A stretch of DNA of 64,000 nucleotides from Stutzerimonas stutzeri (GCF_024448895.1 NZ_JAMOIC010000004.1:124001-188000); one strand, 5' to 3'; shown: positions 19,947-34,724, counted from the stretch's first letter. The notes: generated by a model from the letters alone, not told the origin. Translations and numbers: made by a program.

Positions 19947-21300
19947 ATGAGCGCGCTGTACATGATCATCGGTACCCTGGTGGCGCTGGGGGTATTGGTT
20001 ACCTTTCACGAGTATGGGCATTTCTGGGTTGCGCGTCGTTGCGGGGTCAAAGTATTGCGGTTCTCCGTAGGTTTCGGCCGTCCGCTGTTTCGCTGGTATG
20101 ACCGTCAAGGGACTGAATTCGTACTGGCGGCGATTCCGCTGGGCGGGTACGTGAAAATGCTCGACGAGCGCGAGGGTGATGTTCCCTCGGCGTTACTCGA
20201 TCAAACCTTCAATCGAAAAACCGTAAAACAACGCTTCGCTATCGTGTCGGCTGGACCACTGGCCAACTTCCTGCTTGCTTTGGTGTTCTTCTGGGCCCTT
20301 GCGATGCTCGGAACGGAGCAGATTCGCCCAGTAGTGGGTGCTGTCGAGGTTGACAGTCTTGCCGACCGCGCAGGCCTGACTGCCGGGCAGGAAATCATCG
20401 AGATTAACGGTAAGCCAACTAATGGCTGGTCTGAAGTAAATCTCCAGCTGATCCGGCGCTTGGGCGAAACTGGCTCGCTTGAGATGCTGGTCCAGGACGG
20501 TGAGGGTGGGCAGCCGCGGCGGCTGCAGCTTGAACTGAAAGATTGGCTTAAAGGCGCTGAAGAGCCCGACCCGATAGGTTCGCTGGGAATCCGGCCCTGG
20601 CGGCCTGTTATCGATCCGATCGTTGCCCAGTTGGATCCGGAAGGCCCTGCTCAGGCAGCGGGGGTGCGTCTAGGTGATCGACTCGTCAGTCTTGATGATC
20701 AACCGCTGAGTGAGTGGCAGCAGGTGATTGATCGTGTCAGACCTCTCGGCGGTCAGTCCGTTAGCTTGCAGATTGAGCGTGAAGGTCAGGTTATCGATCT
20801 GCCTGTAGAGCTGGCCGAACGTGGTGAGGGTAACGAGCGGCGGGGTTATTTGGGGGCAGGCGTTTCCGGGGGGCGAGTGGCCGGCGGAAATGCTTCGGAA
20901 CGTCAGCTTCGGGCCTTTTGAGGCGGTCGGTGAAGGGCTGCGTCGAACCTGGACGATGAGCATATTGACGCTCGATTCGTTGAAGAAAATGCTCTTTGGC
21001 GAGCTCTCGGTAAAAAACTTGAGCGGCCCGATAACCATTGCTAAAGTGGCGGGCGCTTCTGCACAGTCCGGCGTGGGCGATTTCCTCAACTTCCTCGCCT
21101 ACCTGAGCATTAGCCTTGGAGTACTCAATCTATTGCCTATCCCGGTCCTGGATGGTGGGCATCTGCTCTTCTATCTAGTCGAGTGGGTCCGTGGACGTCC
21201 GCTTTCGGACAGGGTTCAGGGCTGGGGAGTACAGATCGGTATCAGCCTGGTTGTTGGGGTGATGCTGCTTGCGTTGGTCAACGACCTTGGCCGCCTTTAA
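19947..21300 (+). pseudogene. rseP: Site-2 zinc metalloprotease RseP (MucP), split by a +1 frameshift
   Basis: The family product of about 450 residues is present but in two frames. The first part (19947 to about 20870) has the zinc motif HEYGH (residues 21-25), the membrane segments and both PDZ domains, then runs out of frame and stops at 20919-20921. The second part, in the next frame from about 20872 to 21300, has the remaining helices and the NLLPIPVLDGGHLLFY segment with the third zinc ligand. The frames meet at a run of six G (20868-20873); with five G the protein reads straight through as SGGEWPAEM. RseP cleaves the anti-sigma factor MucA/RseA within the membrane and clears signal peptides. 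As read, the N-terminal product lacks the LDG aspartate and should be inactive. A sequencing error in the homopolymer is possible. Start chosen at ATG behind AGGGGAA. Confidence 0.9.
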
Positions 21301-21369
21301 TCGCCATATACCTTGATGTAGCTGCGCTAAGCGCAGGTTCAATTATCAGGTTTGAAAAGAAAGGACTTC

Positions 21370-23733
21370 ATGAAACGTCTGCTGCTACCTGCGGTTATTT
21401 CCGCACTGATGATTGCCGAAGTTCACGCCGAGTCCTTCACCATCTCCGATATACGTGTCAATGGTCTTCAGCGGGTTTCAGCTGGCAGCGTCTTTGGCGC
21501 GCTGCCTTTGAACGTTGGTCAGACTACTGACGACAGCCGTCTAGTGGACGCTACCCGCTCACTGTTCCGTACCGGATTTTTCGAAGATATCCAGCTCGGT
21601 CGCGAAGGCGACGTGCTGGTGATCAATGTAGTGGAGCGACCTTCGATTTCGGGCATCGAAATCGACGGCAACAAGGCGATCAAGACCGAAGACCTGCTTT
21701 CCGGTCTGCAGCAGTCGGGTCTGGCTGAAGGCGAGATATTCCAAAGGGCCACGCTCGAAGGCGTGCGTAATGAACTGCAGCGTCAGTACGTGGCTCAGGG
21801 ACGTTATTCCGCCACTATCGAAACGAAGGTCGTTCCGCAGCCGCGCAATCGCGTTGCATTGAGGATCGAGATCAACGAAGGCTCGGTCGCGGCGATCAAG
21901 CATATCAACGTGGTCGGTAATTCCGTTTTCCCGGATGAAGACCTGACCGACCTGTTCGAACTCAAGACGAGCAACTGGCTGTCGTTCTTCCGGAACGATG
22001 ATAAATACGCGCGTGAAAAACTCTCCGGTGATCTGGAGCGGCTGCGTTCCTATTATCTGGATCGCGGCTACATCAACATGGATATCACCTCAACTCAGGT
22101 ATCCATCACGCCGGATAAGAAAGACGTTTACGTCACAGTCAATATTGCTGAAGGCGATCGCTACACGGTCAGCGACGTCAAACTTAGCGGCGATCTCAAA
22201 GTCCCGCAGGAGGACCTTCAGTCGCTGCTACTCGCCAAGGAAGGTCAGGTCTTCTCGCGCAAGGTGATGACTACAACTTCGGAACTGATCACTCGCCGGC
22301 TGGGTAACGAAGGTTACACTTTCGCCAACGTCAACGGTGTGCCTGAAACCAACGACGAAGATAACACTGTCGCGATCACCTTCGTGGTCGACCCGGGCAA
22401 GCGGGCTTACGTCAATCGAGTCAACTTCCGTGGCAATACCAAAACCGAAGACGAAGTATTGCGACGCGAGATGCGTCAAATGGAGGGAGGCTGGGCCTCC
22501 ACCTATTTGATCGATCAGTCCAAGACGCGTCTCGAGCGTCTGGGCTTCTTCAAGGAAGTAAACGTCGAAACGCCGCAGGTTCCTGGAACCGACGACCAGA
22601 TCGACGTGAACTACAGTGTCGAAGAGCAGCCGTCCGGTTCGATCATGGCCAGCGTCGGTTTTGCGCAGAATGCCGGCCTTATTCTCGGCGGCTCCATTAG
22701 CCAGAACAACTTCCTGGGCACGGGCAACCGTGTCAGCCTGGGTCTGACGCGCAGCGAATATCAGTCGCGTTATAACTTCGGCTTTGTGGATCCCTACTGG
22801 ACCGAAGACGGCGTCAGCCTGGGTTATAACGCTTTCTACCGAACTACCGATTACGACGAACTGGACTACGACGTGTCTAGCTATTCGGTCGACAGCCTCG
22901 GTGGCGGCGTGAATATTGGTTATCCGATCAGCGAGACATCTCGCCTGTCGTTCGGTCTGTCCGCGCAGCAGGACACCATTGATAGCGGCCGTTACACCGT
23001 CGACGAAATTTTCAACTTCATTGAACAAGAGGGCGATAGCTACCTCAACTTCAAGGCTTCCGTAGGCTGGTCCGAGTCCACTTTGAACCGTGGTGTACTG
23101 GCGACGCGGGGTCACTCACAGAGTCTCTCGCTGGAAACCACCATTCCGGGCAGCGATCTCTCGTTCTATAAGCTGGATTACAACGCCCAGTTGTTCCTGC
23201 CGGTAACCAAGACTTACACCATGCGTCTCCACACTCAGTTGGGTTATGGCGATGCATATGGGTCGACGTCAAGCTTGCCGTTCTATGAACACTATTATGC
23301 AGGGGGCTTCAACTCGGTTCGTGGCTTCGAAGACAGCAGTCTAGGCCCGCGGAGTACGCCAAGTCGCGGAGTAGCGGTAACCGGCAATGAGGGTACTCTT
23401 GCCGACCCGGATCAGGACCCGTTGCCCTACGGCGGTAACGTGCTGATCCAGGGTGGTTTGGAGCTTCTGTTCCCGATGCCGTTCGTCAAAGATCAACGTT
23501 CGCTGCGGACTTCGGTATTCTGGGACGTCGGTAACGTCTACGATACAAATTGTCCGACGGCCTCTGATAAGTGCAGCGATATCGACATCGGGGACATGGC
23601 CAGTTCGGTTGGCGTTGGCCTGACCTGGATCACTGCCATGGGCCCCTTGAGCTTCAGCCTGGCCATGCCGGTCATGAAACCGGACGACGCAGATACTCAA
23701 GTCTTCCAGTTCTCGCTTGGCCAAACCTTTTAA
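21370..23733 (+). CDS. bamA: Outer-membrane protein assembly factor BamA
   Basis: 787 residues. A signal peptide ending AEVHA is followed by five POTRA repeats (about 20-420) and a C-terminal beta-barrel that ends in phenylalanine (FSLGQTF). The conserved loop-6 motif VRGF (in NSVRGFEDSSLGPR) is present. BamA is the essential core of the machine that inserts beta-barrel proteins. ATG 21370 with AGAAAGGA upstream is preferred over the in-frame TTG at 21352. It follows rseP and precedes the chaperone skp, the usual gammaproteobacterial order. Confidence 0.97.
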   Translation: MKRLLLPAVISALMIAEVHAESFTISDIRVNGLQRVSAGSVFGALPLNVGQTTDDSRLVDATRSLFRTGFFEDIQLGREGDVLVINVVERPSISGIEIDGNKAIKTEDLLSGLQQSGLAEGEIFQRATLEGVRNELQRQYVAQGRYSATIETKVVPQPRNRVALRIEINEGSVAAIKHINVVGNSVFPDEDLTDLFELKTSNWLSFFRNDDKYAREKLSGDLERLRSYYLDRGYINMDITSTQVSITPDKKDVYVTVNIAEGDRYTVSDVKLSGDLKVPQEDLQSLLLAKEGQVFSRKVMTTTSELITRRLGNEGYTFANVNGVPETNDEDNTVAITFVVDPGKRAYVNRVNFRGNTKTEDEVLRREMRQMEGGWASTYLIDQSKTRLERLGFFKEVNVETPQVPGTDDQIDVNYSVEEQPSGSIMASVGFAQNAGLILGGSISQNNFLGTGNRVSLGLTRSEYQSRYNFGFVDPYWTEDGVSLGYNAFYRTTDYDELDYDVSSYSVDSLGGGVNIGYPISETSRLSFGLSAQQDTIDSGRYTVDEIFNFIEQEGDSYLNFKASVGWSESTLNRGVLATRGHSQSLSLETTIPGSDLSFYKLDYNAQLFLPVTKTYTMRLHTQLGYGDAYGSTSSLPFYEHYYAGGFNSVRGFEDSSLGPRSTPSRGVAVTGNEGTLADPDQDPLPYGGNVLIQGGLELLFPMPFVKDQRSLRTSVFWDVGNVYDTNCPTASDKCSDIDIGDMASSVGVGLTWITAMGPLSFSLAMPVMKPDDADTQVFQFSLGQTF

Positions 23734-23780
23734 TCATCTGGGGCAACGCTCCAGTGCCTATACGAAGAGTGGTAAATACT

Positions 23781-24284
23781 GTGCGTAAGTTGACCCAATT
23801 GCTTGTTGTTGCCGTTACCTTGGTGGCAACCCCCGCTTTCGCTGAAATGAAGATTGCGGTAATGAATTATCAAATGGCGCTGCTTGAATCAGATGCTGCC
23901 AAGCGTTACTCCGTCGATGCGGAGAAGAAGTTCGGCCCACAACTTGAGAAGCTAAAAGGTCTGGAGAGCGATGCCAAACGTATCCAGGATCGACTGGGTA
24001 AAGATGGCGACAAGATGCAACAGGCTGAGCGTGAGCGTCTGGAGTTGGAATTTAAGCAGAAGGCACGTGACTTTCAGTTCCTCTCCAAGGAGTTGAACGA
24101 GTCCAAGGCCGCAGCGGATCGCGACATGCTCAAGCAGCTAAAGCCGAAACTGGACAAGTCTGTAGAAGACGTCATCAAGAAAGGCAATTTCGATCTCGTC
24201 CTAGAGCGCGGTGCCGTGGTTGATGTCAAACCGCAATTTGACATCACCCGCCAGGTCATCGAGCGCATGAATCAGCAGCGTTGA
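23781..24284 (+). CDS. skp: Periplasmic chaperone Skp/OmpH
   Basis: 167 residues from the GTG at 23781. A signal peptide ends at TPAFA, followed by [15 protein letters not shown] and a long, charged coiled-coil region (about 50-130) that forms the tentacles of the trimer. Skp holds unfolded outer-membrane proteins on their way to BamA, whose gene lies 47 bases upstream. The frame stays open much further upstream inside bamA, but only this start puts the signal peptide at the N-terminus. The TGA overlaps the ATG of lpxD. Confidence 0.93.
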   Translation: MRKLTQLLVVAVTLVATPAFAEMKIAVMNYQMALLESDAAKRYSVDAEKKFGPQLEKLKGLESDAKRIQDRLGKDGDKMQQAERERLELEFKQKARDFQFLSKELNESKAAADRDMLKQLKPKLDKSVEDVIKKGNFDLVLERGAVVDVKPQFDITRQVIERMNQQR

Positions 24285-25342
24285 TGAGCAGTATTGTCTA
24301 TACACTCGGCGATCTGGCCAAGCAATTAGGCGCTGAGCTGCGCGGAGATGCCAGTCTGCGGGTAACCGGGCTGGCGACGCTGCAAGACGCAGGCCGCGAA
24401 CACCTCAGCTTTCTGGCCAATGCCCAGTACAGGAGATTTCTAGCCGATACACAGGCTGGTGCCGTGCTGTTAACAGCCAAGGATGCCGAGGATTATGCGG
24501 GCGTCGCGCTCATCGTTGCGAACCCGTATCTCGCTTATGCGCGTCTTTCGCACCTGTTCGAGCGGCGGCCCCTTGCTGCTATCGGCATCCACCCAAGCGC
24601 TATTGTTGATCCGTCTGCGGACGTAGATCCCAGTGCGCGCATTGGTGCCCAGGTGGTGATCGAGGCTGATGCGTGGATTGGCCCTGACGTCGAGATCGGT
24701 TCCCAATCGGTGGTAGGTGCGAGGTCGCGCATTGGAGCGGGTGGACGTCTGGCCGCTCGGGTCACGCTCTGTCATGACGTGATCATCGGCGAGCGGGTCG
24801 TCATTCAACCGGGCGCGGTCATTGGCGGGGAAGGTTTCGGTTTTGCTAACGAGCGTGGTAGTTGGGAGAAGATCGCTCAGCTGGGCGGCGTTCGGATTGG
24901 CGACAATGTCGAGATTGGCGCCAACACCACCATCGATCGCGGCGCTATATCGGACACCGTAATCGGTAACGGCGTTAAGCTTGATAACCAAATCATGATC
25001 GCGCACAACGTCCAGATTGGTGATAACACGGCAATGGCTGGCTGCTCGGGCATCTCCGGAAGTACCAAGATCGGCCGAAACTGCATGATTGCCGGAGGGG
25101 CCGGACTCGTCGGTCATATTGAAGTCTGCGATAACGTGTTCATCACCGGCATGACTATGGTTACTCGATCCATCACCGAACCTGGCAGCTATTCTTCCGG
25201 AACGGCCATGCAGCCTGCCGCCGAATGGCGCAAGAGTGCCGCTCGGATTCGCCACCTCGACGACATGGCTCGCCGTCTGCAACAAGTGGAAAAACGCCTG
25301 GCTTCCGTGACCCCGGGCGGGGATGCGTCTTCTGATGGCTGA
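24284..25342 (+). CDS. lpxD: UDP-3-O-(3-hydroxyacyl)glucosamine N-acyltransferase
   Basis: 352 residues; third step of lipid A synthesis. After an N-terminal uridine-binding domain (about 1-100) come many hexapeptide repeats of the left-handed beta-helix. The catalytic histidine lies in [18 protein letters not shown], near residue 240. A C-terminal helix ([15 protein letters not shown]) closes the trimer. The ATG overlaps the skp stop, so skp and lpxD are coupled. Confidence 0.97.
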   Translation: MSSIVYTLGDLAKQLGAELRGDASLRVTGLATLQDAGREHLSFLANAQYRRFLADTQAGAVLLTAKDAEDYAGVALIVANPYLAYARLSHLFERRPLAAIGIHPSAIVDPSADVDPSARIGAQVVIEADAWIGPDVEIGSQSVVGARSRIGAGGRLAARVTLCHDVIIGERVVIQPGAVIGGEGFGFANERGSWEKIAQLGGVRIGDNVEIGANTTIDRGAISDTVIGNGVKLDNQIMIAHNVQIGDNTAMAGCSGISGSTKIGRNCMIAGGAGLVGHIEVCDNVFITGMTMVTRSITEPGSYSSGTAMQPAAEWRKSAARIRHLDDMARRLQQVEKRLASVTPGGDASSDG

Positions 25343-25440
25343 ACCTGCAGTCTGATCGCCCCTCTCCGAGGCTTCGCCATCGGGTTGCTCGGTCGTCGTG
25401 CCGAGCTGGCTCCCATACTCCTTACGGGCTTTTTCTTCAT

Positions 25441-25881
25441 ATGATGGATATCAACGAAATTCGCGAATACCTTCCCCACCGATACCCGTTTCTGCTGGTT
25501 GATCGTGTGGTGGAGCTTGATACGGAAGCCAAGCGTGTTCGCGCTTACAAGAATGTCACCATCAACGAGCCGTTCTTTAACGGACATTTCCCTCAGCACC
25601 CGATTATGCCGGGCGTCTTGATCATTGAAGCCATGGCCCAGGCAGCCGGACTGCTGGGTTTCAAGATGATGGGTGCAAAGCCTGCTGATGGCACTCTTTA
25701 CTATTTCGTCGGCTCAGACAAACTGCGTTTTCGCCAGCCAGTCGTGCCTGGCGACCAGCTGACGCTGGAGGCGTCCTTCATCAGCGCCAAGCGCGGAATC
25801 TGGAAATTCGACTGTCGTGCCAGCGTTGACGGCAAGCCGGTTTGTTCGGCTGAAATCATTTGCGCGGAACAGAAGATATGA
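25441..25881 (+). CDS. fabZ: 3-hydroxyacyl-[acyl-carrier-protein] dehydratase FabZ
   Basis: 146 residues. It dehydrates 3-hydroxyacyl-ACP in fatty acid elongation and competes with lipid A synthesis for 3-hydroxyacyl chains, which explains its place between lpxD and lpxA. The hot-dog fold is marked by [11 protein letters not shown] at the N-terminus. The active site histidine lies in [13 protein letters not shown] and the glutamate in [12 protein letters not shown] tandem ATG ATG starts the gene. Its end overlaps lpxA by four bases. Confidence 0.97.
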   Translation: MMDINEIREYLPHRYPFLLVDRVVELDTEAKRVRAYKNVTINEPFFNGHFPQHPIMPGVLIIEAMAQAAGLLGFKMMGAKPADGTLYYFVGSDKLRFRQPVVPGDQLTLEASFISAKRGIWKFDCRASVDGKPVCSAEIICAEQKI

Positions 25882-26654
25882 GTTTGATCGACCCTCGAGC
25901 CATCGTCGATCCAGCGGCCCGACTGGCGGATGACGTGCAGGTTGGGCCTTGGTCGATAATCGGGCCGGAGGTCGAGATAGGCGAGGGAACGGTGATCGCA
26001 TCCCATGTGGTCATCAAGGGACCAACCCGTATAGGTCGACATAATCGGATCTTCCAGTTCTCCTCGGTTGGTGAAGATACGCCCGACATGAAGTACAAGG
26101 GCGAGCCTACGCGTCTTGTGATCGGTGATCACAATGTCATTCGCGAAGGGGTCACTATTCACCGCGGCACCGTACAGGATCGAAGTGAAACCACTATCGG
26201 CGACCATAACCTGATCATGGCTTATGCCCATATCGGGCACGACAGTGTGATCGCCAACCATTGCATTCTGGTCAACAACACTGCGTTGGCTGGACATGTG
26301 CACGTTGGGGATTGGGCAATTCTGTCCGGCTTCACCTTGGTTCATCAGTATTGCCATATCGGCGCATACAGTTTTTCAGGCATGGGCACAGCTATTGGCA
26401 AGGATGTCCCAGCCTTCGTGACTGTCTTCGGCAACCCAGCCGAGGCGCGCAGTATGAATTTCGAAGGTATGCGTCGCCGCGGCTTCAGTCCCGAAGCGAT
26501 TCTTGCGCTGCGAAATGCTTACAAGGTTGTCTATCGCAAAGGCATGACTGTCGAGGCCGCTCTCACTGCTCTGGATGCCGAAGCCAAGCTATTTCCTGAA
26601 GTGGCGATGTTCAGAGACTCCATACAAGCCTCAAGTCGCGGCATTACCCGCTGA
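25878..26654 (+). CDS. lpxA: UDP-N-acetylglucosamine O-acyltransferase
   Basis: 258 residues; first step of lipid A synthesis. It is a left-handed beta-helix protein with hexapeptide repeats through the first two thirds. The catalytic histidine is in [15 protein letters not shown], near residue 122, with [19 protein letters not shown] following. The ATG at 25878 overlaps the fabZ stop; the longer upstream extension inside fabZ is not favoured. The acyl chain length cannot be read from sequence. Confidence 0.97.
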   Translation: MSLIDPRAIVDPAARLADDVQVGPWSIIGPEVEIGEGTVIASHVVIKGPTRIGRHNRIFQFSSVGEDTPDMKYKGEPTRLVIGDHNVIREGVTIHRGTVQDRSETTIGDHNLIMAYAHIGHDSVIANHCILVNNTALAGHVHVGDWAILSGFTLVHQYCHIGAYSFSGMGTAIGKDVPAFVTVFGNPAEARSMNFEGMRRRGFSPEAILALRNAYKVVYRKGMTVEAALTALDAEAKLFPEVAMFRDSIQASSRGITR

Positions 26655-26655
26655 C

Positions 26656-27789
26656 ATGTCCAGGCCGCTGAAAGTTGCGCTAGTGGCCGGCGAAGCATCC
26701 GGTGACATCCTCGGTGCGGGGCTGATGCAGGCACTCAGGGCGCGTCACCCTGATGTGCAGTTCATTGGTATCGGCGGCGCTCGCATGGAAGCCGAGGGGC
26801 TCAGGTCCTACTTCCCTCTTGAGAGGTTGGCGGTAATGGGCCTCGTTGAGGTGCTTGGTCGTCTGCCGGAGCTGTTGGCTCGGCGTAAACGCTTGCTGGC
26901 GACCTTGCTTGAGGCGCGTCCCGATCTTTTCATAGGTATTGATGCGCCGGACTTCAATCTTGATCTGGCACTAAAGCTGCGCCGCAACGGGATCAGGACT
27001 GTCCACTACGTGAGCCCATCGGTTTGGGCTTGGCGTCAGAAGCGGGTGTTGAAGATCCGTGACGCCTGCGACCTGATGCTCACACTGTTTCCGTTCGAAG
27101 CGAAGTTCTATGACGCGCATCAGGTGCCAGTGCGTTTCGTAGGCCATCCGTTGGCCGACACCATCCCCCTGGAAGCTGATCGCTCCGCTGCGCGGGCTGC
27201 ACTGAACTTGCCGCACGACGGGCTCGTTGTGGCGCTGATGCCCGGCAGCCGGGGAGGCGAGGTAGGTCGGCTCGGTGAGCTCTTTCTGGGCGCGGCTGAT
27301 CGGCTTCGTGCCATGCGACCCGGCATCCGTTTCGTTGTCCCCTGCGCCAGTCCCGAGCGCCGTTTGCAGCTCGAACAGATGCTGGTAGGGCGAGATCTGC
27401 CGCTGACGCTTCTCGACGGGCGTTCCCATGAGGCGCTGGCTGCTTGCAATGCCGTATTGATTGCATCCGGTACTGCTACGCTTGAGGCATTGCTATACAA
27501 GCGTCCCATGGTAGTTGCCTACAGCGTTGCGCCGCTGACCTTCCGAATTCTTAAGCGCCTGGTAAAGAGCCCATACGTGGCCTTACCCAATCTGCTCGCC
27601 CAGCGTTTGCTGGTGCCCGAGCTCTTGCAGGATGCAGCGACGCCTGAGGCGATGGCCCAGCTGCTATCGCCGTTGTTGGATAACGGCGATATCCAGACCG
27701 AGGGCTTTGACGCCATTCATCGTACGCTGCGCTGTGACGCGTCAAGTCAGGCTGCTCAGGCGGTGCTTCAATTGGTCGAGGCGAGCTGA
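26656..27789 (+). CDS. lpxB: Lipid-A-disaccharide synthase
   Basis: 377 residues. It joins UDP-2,3-diacylglucosamine and lipid X to give the lipid A disaccharide (GT19 family). The N-terminal [15 protein letters not shown] and the [15 protein letters not shown] segment (about 123-137) are diagnostic; [16 protein letters not shown] marks the nucleotide-sugar domain. The start ATG lies one base after the lpxA stop, and the stop overlaps the rnhB start (TGATG). Confidence 0.97.
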   Translation: MSRPLKVALVAGEASGDILGAGLMQALRARHPDVQFIGIGGARMEAEGLRSYFPLERLAVMGLVEVLGRLPELLARRKRLLATLLEARPDLFIGIDAPDFNLDLALKLRRNGIRTVHYVSPSVWAWRQKRVLKIRDACDLMLTLFPFEAKFYDAHQVPVRFVGHPLADTIPLEADRSAARAALNLPHDGLVVALMPGSRGGEVGRLGELFLGAADRLRAMRPGIRFVVPCASPERRLQLEQMLVGRDLPLTLLDGRSHEALAACNAVLIASGTATLEALLYKRPMVVAYSVAPLTFRILKRLVKSPYVALPNLLAQRLLVPELLQDAATPEAMAQLLSPLLDNGDIQTEGFDAIHRTLRCDASSQAAQAVLQLVEAS

Positions 27790-28445
27790 TGCAGATTGGA
27801 CTTGATTTCAACCTCGTCGAAGACCTGGTTGCGGGTGTCGACGAGGTTGGCCGCGGTCCGCTTTGTGGGCCCGTTGTCACCGCAGCCGTCATCCTCGACC
27901 CGCGACGCCCAATAGATGGGCTCAACGACTCGAAAAAGCTCACCGCGGCACGCCGCGAAGCACTGTTTGACGAGATCTGCGAGAAATCACTGGCGTGGTG
28001 TATTGCTCGCGCCGAGGTGGACGAAATCGACCAGTTGAACATTCTCCACGCGACCATGTTGGCCATGAAGCGTGCAGTAGAGGGGCTGAGCGTAACGCCG
28101 CGGCTGGCATTGATCGATGGCAATCGTTGTCCTCAATTGTCGGTGCCTAGCGCTCCGGTCATCCAGGGTGACGGTCAGGTGCCAGCAATCGCCGCGGCTT
28201 CGATTCTGGCTAAGGTCAGCCGCGATCGGGAGATGTGTGCGTTGGATCTCTGCTACCCCGGATATGGTCTCGCCACCCACAAAGGCTATCCGACCCCGCA
28301 TCATCTGGATGCGCTGCGACGGCTTGGGCCGACTATCATCCATCGGCGGTCGTTCGCGCCGGTGCGCAACCTTCTTGAGCAGTTCGCGCTGACCGAATCA
28401 TCGGAAAAGATCGACGCCAGCATCGGGGCCGGCCTGTTGGTGTAG
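27789..28445 (+). CDS. rnhB: Ribonuclease HII
   Basis: 218 residues. It cuts RNA in RNA-DNA hybrids and starts ribonucleotide excision repair. The catalytic acidic residues lie in [14 protein letters not shown] (Asp/Glu, about 18-19) and [10 protein letters not shown], with a further aspartate in KVSRDREM. It overlaps lpxB by one base and is followed, after 167 bases without clear signals, by dnaE. Confidence 0.96.
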   Translation: MQIGLDFNLVEDLVAGVDEVGRGPLCGPVVTAAVILDPRRPIDGLNDSKKLTAARREALFDEICEKSLAWCIARAEVDEIDQLNILHATMLAMKRAVEGLSVTPRLALIDGNRCPQLSVPSAPVIQGDGQVPAIAAASILAKVSRDREMCALDLCYPGYGLATHKGYPTPHHLDALRRLGPTIIHRRSFAPVRNLLEQFALTESSEKIDASIGAGLLV

Positions 28446-28612
28446 CGGATTCGTCCTATCCCCACAGCACCTCTGAATCTCTTAGCTACAGCCGGTTAGC
28501 GACAGCCTCTCAGCATCGTTCCGCTGATCCATCGCGCTGATTGCAGCCTTAATCTCCGGCGGCTTTACGGTACAATTCCGCGCTTGTCGTCTCGCCAGTC
28601 CAAGGTTGATCC

Positions 28613-32134
<3,522 letters not shown>

Positions 32135-32322
32135 CGGGAGGCTGCGAGGTGCGTGCTAACGCTAGTGCGCAATCGAGCGACCGCCCGACCTGGCCTGATC
32201 TTGGATCGGGTCATGATTGCGGACATTTTTTGTTCGACCTGGATGCGTCCGTCCCGTAAGGTAGGGCGCAAAAAACGGAACAGCTTCCCGGCCGCCTGGC
32301 CGTCGACGCATGACGGATGCCT

Positions 32323-33273
32323 ATGAACCCGAATTTTCTCGATTTCGAACAGCCGATTGCCGACCTGCAAGCCAAGATCGAAGAGTTGCGCCTGGTTGGT
32401 AACGACAACTCGTTGAACATTGGCGATGAGATTTCTCGCCTGCAGGACAAGAGCGAATCGCTCACCGAGAGCATCTTCGGCAACCTCACCAGCTGGCAGA
32501 TTGCCCGCCTGGCTCGCCACCCACAACGCCCCTACACGCTGGATTACATCAGTCATCTCTTCACCGAGTTCGAAGAGCTGCACGGTGATCGGCATTTTTC
32601 CGACGACGCCGCGATTGTCGGCGGTACAGCCCGATTGAACGGCGAGCCGGTGATGATCATCGGTCACCAGAAAGGCCGAGAAGTCCGCGAAAAGGTCCGC
32701 CGTAACTTCGGCATGCCGCGCCCTGAGGGTTACCGCAAGGCGTGCCGGCTGATGGAGATGGCCGAGCGGTTCAAGATGCCGATCCTGACCTTCATCGACA
32801 CGCCAGGCGCCTACCCGGGGATTGATGCCGAAGAGCGCAACCAGAGCGAAGCAATTGCCTGGAACCTGCGCGTCATGGCGCGACTGAAGACGCCGATCAT
32901 CGCCACAGTGATTGGTGAGGGCGGATCTGGTGGTGCGTTGGCGATCGGTGTCTGCGATCAGCTGAACATGCTCCAGTATTCCACCTATGCAGTGATTTCC
33001 CCTGAAGGTTGTGCTTCGATTCTCTGGCGCACCGCCGACAAGGCACCGGAAGCAGCTGAAGCCATGGGCGTTACTGCCGAGCGCTTGAAAAATCTCGGCA
33101 TCGTCGACAAGGTCATCTCCGAACCGCTGGGCGGCGCCCATCGCAATCCGGCAGTCACTGCTGCGTCCTTGCGTGACGAACTCACTTCCCAGCTCGACAT
33201 GCTCAAGGGGCTGGACACCGAAGCGCTGCTGACACGCCGCTATGAGCGTTTGATGAGTTACGGCATCGCCTGA
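32323..33273 (+). CDS. accA: Acetyl-CoA carboxylase carboxyltransferase subunit alpha
   Basis: 316 residues. With AccD it transfers carboxyl from biotin to acetyl-CoA, the committed step of fatty acid synthesis. Signatures: [20 protein letters not shown] at the start, [40 protein letters not shown] and [16 protein letters not shown] second ATG at 32317 lies two codons upstream; the downstream one fits the family. No strong Shine-Dalgarno sequence is seen. A strong terminator follows. Confidence 0.97.
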   Translation: MNPNFLDFEQPIADLQAKIEELRLVGNDNSLNIGDEISRLQDKSESLTESIFGNLTSWQIARLARHPQRPYTLDYISHLFTEFEELHGDRHFSDDAAIVGGTARLNGEPVMIIGHQKGREVREKVRRNFGMPRPEGYRKACRLMEMAERFKMPILTFIDTPGAYPGIDAEERNQSEAIAWNLRVMARLKTPIIATVIGEGGSGGALAIGVCDQLNMLQYSTYAVISPEGCASILWRTADKAPEAAEAMGVTAERLKNLGIVDKVISEPLGGAHRNPAVTAASLRDELTSQLDMLKGLDTEALLTRRYERLMSYGIA

Positions 33274-33294
33274 TGGGTTATACATGGTTGACCG

Positions 33295-33320
33295 AAACGG
33301 CGGGCCTTCCCGCCGTTTTT
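33295..33320 (+). terminator. Rho-independent terminator after accA
   Basis: A perfect 10-bp stem AAACGGCGGG / CCCGCCGTTT around a CCTT loop, ending in five T. It lies 21 bases after the accA stop and separates it from tilS. Confidence 0.92.
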
Positions 33321-33404
33321 CGTACCTTTAGGTAATGTTTGGAGCCAGGCGCATAACTGGGCTTCTGCATTAGCTATGCCTAGCCATACTTGAGCTGCTA
33401 TCCC

Positions 33405-34724
33405 ATGTCCCTCGAGTCTCGCCTGCATGATGCGTTGCAGCCCTGGCACACCGCTTCGCGGTGGCGAGTGGCATATTCCGGTGGCCTTGATTCCACCGTG
33501 CTGCTGCATTTGCTGGTGAAGCTGGCGTCACTCGAACAGCTGCCTCCTTTGAAGGCCATCCATATTCACCACGGGCTGCAGCCTGTGGCCGACACCTGGC
33601 CTGCGCATTGTCGTGATATTTGCGAGGGGCTGGGGGTGGAGCTGGATATCGTGCATGTCGACGTTCCGCCGGGACCAAGTCTGGAAAACAATGCCCGGCA
33701 GGCACGCTATCAGGCATTCAATGAGGTTCTCGGTCCAGGCGAGTTGCTGATGATCGCTCAGCATCAGGATGACCAGGCCGAGACGGTGCTTTTCCGGTTG
33801 CTGCGAGGTGCCGGCGTCCGCGGGCTTGCTGGTATGCCCTCGGTGCGTGCGTTAGGCCAGGGCTGGTTGATCAGACCGTTGCTCGATGTCAATCGAAACG
33901 AGCTTGAAAACTATGCCAGCGAACATGGGCTGCGGTGGATCGACGATCCGAGTAATCAAAGTGTCGATCACGCGCGCAACTATCTTCGGCACCGCGTTAT
34001 GCCGATGCTCCAGCAACGGTGGCCGAAAGCCTCGAGTGCCATGGTCCGCGCCGCTTCGCATCTGGACGAGGCCCAGCAACTGCTGGCAGAACTGGCCGAG
34101 ATCGATCTAAGCGAAGCGAAACGTAGCCACCAACATGAGTGGCTGCCGGTGCCGAGCCTGTCGCTGGCCTCATTGAGAGGCCTTAGCACGCCACGCCAGC
34201 GAAACGCATTGCGGCATTGGTTCTCCGTGCTCACATCGCTTCCCGACACAGACCACTGGGCCGGTTGGGATGCTCTGCGCGATGCCGCTGAGGACGCTTC
34301 GCCGATCTGGCGGTTGGCGGCCGGTGAATTGCATCGGGGGGCAGGGCGCATCTGGTGGCTTTCCGGTTCATGGCTCGTGGCGCCGGCAGGCTCGGTGGTC
34401 TGGGTGGTTCCGGATCAGGATCTGCAACTGCCGTGCAATGGTCGCGTTCACCTCCATGGGTATGGCGGCGAGAAGGGGTTGCAGGTGCGTTACCGTCAGG
34501 GCGGTGAATCGCTGAAGCTGCCCGGACGAGGCCGTCGAGACCTCAAGAGACTACTCAACGAAGCCGCTTTACCAGGCTTCGTCCGTTCACGTCTGCCATT
34601 GCTGTACCTCGACGACGAACTTGTTGCGGTGGCAAATCTCCCCCAGTTCGATGTGCTGGGACTGTCTCTGGTATGGGCGCCACCGACCGACGCCAGGTTT
34701 GAGCTGGTAGGGTCTTTCAAGTAG
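33405..34724 (+). CDS. tilS: tRNA(Ile)-lysidine synthase
   Basis: 439 residues. It converts C34 of tRNA-Ile(CAU) to lysidine so that it reads AUA. The PP-loop AYSGGLDSTVLLHLL (about 22-36) binds ATP; IHIHHGLQP and AQHQDDQAETVLFRLLRGAG are further N-terminal signatures. The C-terminal substrate-binding domain includes GRGRRDLKRLLNEAALPGF. ATG 33405 (MSLESRLHD) is preferred over an in-frame start five codons upstream. It follows the accA terminator, so it has its own promoter. Confidence 0.96.
   Translation: MSLESRLHDALQPWHTASRWRVAYSGGLDSTVLLHLLVKLASLEQLPPLKAIHIHHGLQPVADTWPAHCRDICEGLGVELDIVHVDVPPGPSLENNARQARYQAFNEVLGPGELLMIAQHQDDQAETVLFRLLRGAGVRGLAGMPSVRALGQGWLIRPLLDVNRNELENYASEHGLRWIDDPSNQSVDHARNYLRHRVMPMLQQRWPKASSAMVRAASHLDEAQQLLAELAEIDLSEAKRSHQHEWLPVPSLSLASLRGLSTPRQRNALRHWFSVLTSLPDTDHWAGWDALRDAAEDASPIWRLAAGELHRGAGRIWWLSGSWLVAPAGSVVWVVPDQDLQLPCNGRVHLHGYGGEKGLQVRYRQGGESLKLPGRGRRDLKRLLNEAALPGFVRSRLPLLYLDDELVAVANLPQFDVLGLSLVWAPPTDARFELVGSFK

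Noticed and set aside
20821-21300. Separate gene starting inside rseP
   Set aside because: Its sequence is the C-terminal part of RseP, and removing one G upstream joins it to the first part, so it is the same gene.
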